Shown in pieces: positions 58,795 through 64,000 of a stretch of 64,000 nt of DNA. The notes under the pieces are model-generated. The model was not told the DNA's origin. It saw nothing but the letters and a program-made list of their open reading frames with translations, and ran no database searches. Positions within the stretch are counted from its first letter, which is position 1. Each line of letters begins with the position of its first letter. Made by a program: the position numbers and the translations under genes. This DNA is from Holothuria scabra (taxonomy: Eukaryota; Echinodermata; Holothuroidea; Aspidochirotida; Holothuriidae), in contig CM074185.1 of NCBI GenBank assembly GCA_037179385.1, positions 11,398,922-11,462,921 on the forward strand, written 5' to 3'.

Positions 58795-60225
58795 GTAAGC
58801 TTTGTTTTGCAACTTGTTATTTGAAAATTTAATAAAGAAGAAAATATTGATTGAGTTTGAAATAGATGACATTTGTTTATAGCATTAAGTGTTGTCTTTT
58901 ATATCAAGGAGAAATCAATAACCATGCTTAATTGCAAAATAATACACTTACCAATTTAACTTTAGTTTTGAAAGGTGTCTTTATGATGCGAATTTCTCTT
59001 TTTCGTGACCTTTGGGGCCGTGTTATGGTTTGTATTTAGAACCAAAGAAAAACAGTCAACTGCTGCTATTACATAAAATAACAGCTATTTTCCAACAAAT
59101 GCCGTTTAAAACAATTAACTAGGTTAGTTCTATGGGATAGGCAAAAAAAGCAAATTTATTAACACACATACAGGGGGCATGGGCTCACTCCTATTGCCCT
59201 AGTCTTACAAACAGCCGTCAGTCGCCTCATTTTCCCCCATAATTGTCAGATATTTTGTAGCTCATGTGAAGCAATTCATACAAATTGTGAAGTTTGCCAT
59301 TTGTGGTGGCTTGGCAATGGAATAACTCGTCTTTTGTTGCCGTGACATTCTTCTGTTTCGTTAAACTGTTTTTAATGAACTGCAACATTTTAGAAGCAGG
59401 AGGGTTTTCATTTATTTTTCTTGTGCTTTTTTAAAACAAAATTGATGTAATTGAGCCCTTTGAAGGAAGTCACAGACGTTTGAAAAATCTTCGAAAAGCG
59501 TGTCGGTAATTCAACAATACGAATATCGTAAATTCTGTACAAAAACAGTCACTCTTAATCTTGCAACTTTGTCAGTAATTAGCTCATCACCGGCTTGCTC
59601 ACCAGACATTTGTTTGCATCTTGGTATTCTGCGACTCTGCAACTCTGTCTATATACTCTCTTCACGTGCTATTTCACGTGGTTTACTAAGTATATCATTA
59701 AAAGTTTCACAGGACCTCTGCTTCTCCAGACACTGTGTGACTGATGATATCATAGAACTTACAGTGATAAGGTCCATTGTTTCTTTCTGTACGTATTCAG
59801 AGAGAATTTGTACTTCCGTCAAAACATTTGTGGATAATTTAACTATAACTAGGCACTCTAATTTAATCGAGTGAACTTTTTGCATCTGCTCTACTTTCAG
59901 CAGATATTTCGTCAAGGGGCTACAATGTTTTCCAGAGCTAATAAGAGTCCAGGGTACAGTTTCTTCACAGCTTTAAGGGCCAGGCTTTCCCTGACGTTCG
60001 CAGTGTTTTCGAGTAGACGGAACTATATGTTTCCAAGTTGCCACTTTAACAGGAACTACCACTTTAACAGGTATTTCCAATTTTAATGCTGGAGTAGTAC
60101 ACTTATTACAAAAATACTGAAAAATTTCTGCTGAAATTGAATTCATAAGTCCAAACATATTCACTAAAGCAGTGTTCCATGAATGCAGATCAAATCTTTG
60201 TTTTAATGTTATAGTTGGTCAACTT

Positions 60226-60360
60226 TCTCTCTCTTTGTTCCTTTCCTTTCACTTCTAAATTTCCTTTCCCCTTATGTTTCCATTCTCTTTGTTTCTTATG
60301 CCTTTCTTTCCTTTCCTTCCCTCTCTTCCCCTTTCTCCTCTTCCCGTTTCTCTTCTGTCC
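60226..60360 (+). repeat. Polypyrimidine tract
   Basis: About 135 bp almost entirely of C and T with only a few purines, composed of CCTTT, TTCCC and CTCT runs. It is capable in principle of triplex (H-DNA) formation. Confidence 0.7.
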
Positions 60361-60782
60361 GGGGGCAATGTGCCCTCCTTACACCCCACTGGTTACTCCA
60401 CTGCAACCCTTTGGGTTCAAATGGTTATACCCCAAATGTCTCCAAAGGAAATTTTCGACTAGGTAAAAGAAGAACACCATTGGCAAAAATTTTAGATTAG
60501 TCGAAAAATTCAGTTCATTTGCTGGTCTATCAGCAGACTTTTCAATGAAAGCATCAATTACAAATGGCTATATATTTCCTGAAAACCGTAAGGTCCATTG
60601 GGTGATGCGTTTCGGGCATCTTACAAACAGCAGTTCCGTGCAAATAAAAAATACAGAATTGCCCACATTTTGTGGCTGTTGTTGCTGTGTTTAATTCTAC
60701 GTCTGTTTGATTCAGTTCACCGATTTTAATGAAAAGAATTACGCCTTAAGACACGACTGGATGAATCCTACTATAACGTTCG

Positions 60783-60842
60783 GGGCGTTGCGCACCAACA
60801 AGAAATTTCCTAACTTGCTAACAATTAAGCTAATCCTTACAA
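60783..60842 (+). repeat. Dispersed repeat, partner at 10081-10140
   Basis: Same orientation and order of shared words as 10081-10140 ('caagaaatttcctaact', 'gctaacaat'). Unclassified. Confidence 0.45.
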
Positions 60843-60973
60843 CAGAAATAAAAATTTCCTTGTTAAACATTGCGTGTCAGCCGGAGCGTTCTAGTAGATG
60901 TGAATAAGGATTTATTTCTGGGTAGGAATTCACTAGTAAACGATAATTCATTAAGGCGACCAATTAGTGAAAA

Positions 60974-61169
60974 ATGGATAATTGGAAAAATTGCTTCCTG
61001 ACTGTGTTGCTTCTTTACGGTACATTTAAACAAAATGATAGCAGAAAAGAGATTCCAGATGTAGACCTACAGGAAGGTGTGTTAACGACAGGATATTTCG
61101 CAATTCCCCAGACGGTGATTAAGCATGAAATTTTTCAACGGACGAAGAAAGGCAAAGTTTGTAATTCAG
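60974..61169 (+). CDS. Copy H: intact but divergent exon 1 of the 8-cysteine family; exon 2 not in window
   Basis: Exactly 196 nt as in B-F: ATG, hydrophobic core CFLTVLLLYG at residues 7-16, the linker KEIPDVDLQE, then GYFAIPQTVI, HEIFQRT and C1 (KVCNS). The donor is TCAG|GTGAGT. The frame is uninterrupted. Divergence from B-F is about as great as G's, but length and donor are preserved, so it may be functional. No exon 2 occurs in 61170-64000; with introns reaching 3.5 kb in this family and two transposons inserted here, it probably lies past the right edge. The TAATAAAG block and CAG before the ATG are not evident. Confidence 0.65.
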
Positions 61170-61413
61170 GTGAGTTACTCAAGGGTCGTGGGACGTATCG
61201 TCAAAACGACCAGACTTTATACTTGACGGTTGACATTTTGTCGTTTACTACGGAAAAGTCTGGCTGTTAGAATTATGTGAAATCTTTTACGGTTTTCAAA
61301 ATACATCCCTTCAAAGTTTAATGCTTTTAGTTATTATTGCCTATGCAAAAATCATGATGTTAAATGCTCAGACTGGTAACATATTTTGTAAACGGTTTAT
61401 TTATTATCTTCTA

Positions 61414-61677
61414 CACTCTTAAAAAATAACTGGTGAAATTTCACCAGATTCCGTGTCAGTATAGCACCCTCACAATCCTGGTTAATTTATCCAGGAATGT
61501 TTCTTCAAATTAACGAAGAAATTGGTTAAAAACTACAGGAACAGCCAGTTATTTGGTTAAATTCACCAGTGTAATGGTTAATATGACCATGATTTCCTGG
61601 TTAAAAACTTACCAGGATTGGGTAGATGCTATAGCAACACGGACGTGGTGAAATTTCATTATATGCTTTTTAGAGTG
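61414..61677. mobile_element. MITE with CACTCTTAAAAA ends
   Basis: 264 bp flanked by TA, with ends CACTCTTAAAAAA and TTTTTAGAGTG. Just inside is GGTGAAATTTCACC, echoed as GGTGAAATTTCA near the right end. The ends match those of 51818-53006 although the bodies differ. Confidence 0.75.
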
Positions 61678-61837
61678 TATATACTCATCAGATTACGGTT
61701 TGGTAATTGAAACTGATGATTTCCAAGGTCACAACTAAAATTGTGAAACAAAACCCCCAGGATATTTCCCAGGATATTCTAATGTTACACGTGTACTTGA
61801 CATGAAAGATAAGTAAGAATATCATGGGCCTTGTAGG

Positions 61838-62627
61838 CATGGGCGTCCGCAGAAATTTTTTACAGGGGGGGGGGCAAGGTCATTCATGGATGATTGAGTT
61901 GTGTACACTATCTAAGCGGAGCGCCACCATCGGTTGGCGCGGAGCGTACAAGAAAATTTTGGGTCTTACAAACCCTCCAGATGGCCGGAAACGACACTCG
62001 GCGAGTGTTAAAAGCTGCATGTACCCAGCCCTGAAACAGGAATTTCATGTCTGTAATTTTTAGATTTTTAGAATTTTCAATGTAAAAAATTGTTGAAGAG
62101 AAATCTGCCTCTCTGTCACGGCCTCGCACGCCTATGCACGATAAAACTTACGCTGTCAAACAGCCTATATAGGCCTATATCCGTTACCCAACTATGAATC
62201 ATACTCCCCCCCCCCCCCCATATTCACCTTGTATTTACCAGTTACATCCGCGCGTCGCCACTTGAGATCAGCATGGGACCAAACCAAGACCAACGCATTC
62301 ATCAATAGTCGGATGCCATATGCACACTACAAACCTGACAACTAGTACAATTTTGGCATAGTTTTTACAATTATAAATTTCCAATAGATTTCACGAATGA
62401 TGGTCCCCAAATTACGATTTCACTATTCAGCATACCATCTTCTCTTTTGCTATTCCTGGTCAAATGTCCGCATATTTCACGGGTAGAAAATAACGCTGTG
62501 AGTGAAGATATTTTGATGATTTATTTTTAATTTTTTCTTATTTCAATTTCTAATTAATCTTTCACAAGTTTGATTTTCCGGGGGGGGGGGGCAAGTGCCC
62601 CCCTTGCCCCCCTTCCGGACGCCCATG
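61838..62627. mobile_element. Short hAT-like element with perfect 8-bp target duplication
   Basis: 790 bp with perfect inverted ends CATGGGCGTCCG and CGGACGCCCATG, flanked by CTTGTAGG (61830-61837) and CTTGTAGG (62628-62635). Poly(G) tracts are near both ends. The 'gcggagcgccaccat' and 'ggttggcgcggagcgta' motif pair (61916-61949) relates it to the larger element in gene D's intron. Confidence 0.85.
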
Positions 62628-62968
62628 CTTGTAGGGTCTTTACCTCTCTCAACATTATACAAGTTTTGCGTATCTAACTCACCTTTATTCAATTTTCATG
62701 ATTATGTGCAAATAAAGTATAGGAATGGGAATTACCTTTATATATATTCATGGTTTTTACTGCTTTTACATCAAATACTCAACTTTGTCATTTTCATGCA
62801 TGTCACACGTTCTGTTCCATTTCTATTAGCACACCAATGGTGGAACACCGTGGACTAGTAAAAGAAAACCCACCTCATCTCTCAGTGTAAGCCAGATAGT
62901 GATACTATAAAGTCATTAATTGTGAGACATTGCAAAATATTTCATTTAGAGAGAAACTGTATTATCAG

Positions 62969-64000
62969 CATAGGCGGCGGAAGCGGGGCCAGGGGGGCCT
63001 GCCCCCCTCCAATAACTGAATGCCGGAAATGAATTTTTCAAAAGTAATTAAACAAATTTAAGTTGCTTTTATTACATTCCGGCTATTCTTTGGCTCCAAT
63101 ATTACTTTTCAGAGTGCAAAAGTTGCAGAGGTTCCGGGGGCTTCGTCCCCCGGACCCCAACATTAACGATAGCCTGTAGGAGACTTTATTTTTGCCCTTC
63201 AAACAGTTGCAGGATATGCTGCAATTGTGCCCCACTCTGAATTTCGGAATAAACTCAGGTAGCCTGTGACAAGCTTCATGTCTTCGGAATCTCTTGACTT
63301 TTTACTCGTCGGGTTTCAGGATGGATAATTTTCTAACAGATTTGCAGTGGATAAAATTGTTTTAATAGCTTCAAATCTTTGCCGAAAAACAGCAGAGGCT
63401 ATATTTAAAGAACAATTTTCATGGGATATAAAAAATATCTGAGACACATTTGGGTAGAATGTGAAAAACGTTTTCATCATCCCAACTTCAATGACTGTAG
63501 TCTTGCAAAAATTTATCCCAAATGGTCATGTATTCGGGCAAAGGTTAGAAAATGCAGGGATGTTTTCAATTGCCAAATTAATTCAACGGAAAGACAGGAG
63601 GATATTCAGCTCCCCAAAAGTTTGCCATCTATCCTTCACTAGAGCCAAATGTGGGCAATGGTTATGAGAATCGGGTGATTTGTTTTTCGATACTTAAATG
63701 ATGCAGGGTGAGAATGTCTTCCCGTAAGTCTGCTTGAAAATTCATGTCAACACACCTTGTAACGTGACAATTCTGTCAATAGAGTCGCATTAGAGTAAAA
63801 TTCATTAGCATGTTTTCAATCTCGGTTTGTAGTTCCCCCCAAAATATGCGGGACCATTTCATCGATTGGTAGCGAAACATTTTATCTTGTAATTCTCTGC
63901 TCAAATAGCGACTGCTTAGATCCCCCTAAAAGCCTGGGAAATGCCATTTTCGACTGTCTCATGGTTCAAAATTTTTTGTTCGCTTCGCGCCAACCAGTGG
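62969..64000 (+). mobile_element. Left part of a GC-rich element running off the window
   Basis: Starts CATAGGCGGCGGAAGCGG with G and C runs just inside. A strong hairpin (CCGGGGG, CTTCGT, CCCCCGG at 63134-63153) follows. The window ends in GCTTCGCGCCAACCAGTGG, an inverted form of the TTGGCGCGGAGCG motif of the other hAT-like elements. The right terminus is outside the window. Confidence 0.45.

Larger units (their letters stand above)
58795..60973. other. Region between exons G and H
   Basis: No exon 2 of the family on either strand. An open frame on the minus strand at 59649-59915 has a heptad-like, coiled-coil appearance but no recognised family. A pyrimidine tract lies at 60226-60360 and a repeat at 60783-60842. 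Confidence 0.45.
61170..64000. other. Putative intron of copy H with transposon insertions
   Basis: Holds the MITE at 61414-61677, the hAT-like element at 61838-62627 and the start of another GC-rich element at 62969. Open frames at 63421-63667 have no recognised features. Confidence 0.45.

Noticed and set aside
60215..60466. Phe/Leu/Ser-rich open frames
   Set aside because: Translation of a polypyrimidine tract, which is open in several frames by composition.
1..64000. CRISPR arrays, bacterial operons, phage or integrated viral genes
   Set aside because: No regularly spaced short palindromic repeats, no Shine-Dalgarno-linked gene strings, and no recognisable polymerase, integrase, capsid or reverse-transcriptase frames were seen.

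Overview
This is AT-rich nuclear DNA from an animal. The genes have GT-AG introns, and the intergenic space and introns are packed with short non-autonomous DNA transposons, tRNA-derived SINE-like repeats and poly(G) tracts. There are no bacterial-type operons, rRNA genes, CRISPR arrays or viral genes. The repeat content (TTAA-flanked piggyBac-like MITEs, hAT-like elements, pearl/HINE-like minisatellites) fits a marine invertebrate. An echinoderm such as a sea cucumber is my guess, but the sequence does not prove it.

The window is dominated by one array of two-exon genes for a secreted, cysteine-rich protein family that I cannot assign to any known family. Five plus-strand copies are complete: B 14792-17041, C 22059-24686, D 29798-33795, E 37843-42179 and F 49079-51500. 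Exon 1 is 196 nt of coding sequence in every complete copy. It encodes a signal peptide, a short linker and a segment ending in EI(Y/F)RRT...C. A phase-1 intron of 1.4-3.5 kb follows. Exon 2 (641-650 nt) encodes the body: one conserved cysteine pattern, two conserved N-glycosylation sequons, and a stop shortly after YPCLY. The predicted proteins are 278-281 aa with eight conserved cysteines.

Three further copies show how the array turns over. Copy A (8831-7508) is divergent and inverted. It has a GC-AG intron, one extra in-frame TAG and loss of two of the eight cysteines. G (58602-58794) is an orphan exon 1 without a recognisable exon 2. H (60974-61169) is an intact exon 1 whose exon 2 would lie beyond the right edge.

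Region by region: 1-7 kb is intergenic with MITEs, a SINE-like repeat, a G-rich tract and a striking array of ten 156-bp units, each built around a potential nuclear-receptor DR1/DR4 element. Copy A occupies 7.5-8.8 kb. From 9 to 14.7 kb is intergenic, with a nested pair of MITEs. From 14.8 to 51.5 kb lie genes B-F; a 2.45-kb hAT-like element with a perfect 8-bp target duplication sits in the intron of D. A foldback element (45.1-47.5 kb) lies between E and F. The 51.8-55.2 kb stretch has two copies of a CACTCTTAAAAA-terminated element. The region upstream of G is a degenerate copy of the region upstream of E. The last 3 kb contain further hAT-like insertions.

The genes appear to be paralogues made by repeated segmental duplication, since flanking sequence is shared as well as exons. 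They probably encode related extracellular proteins. Their function (immune, reproductive, adhesive or other) cannot be read from the sequence.
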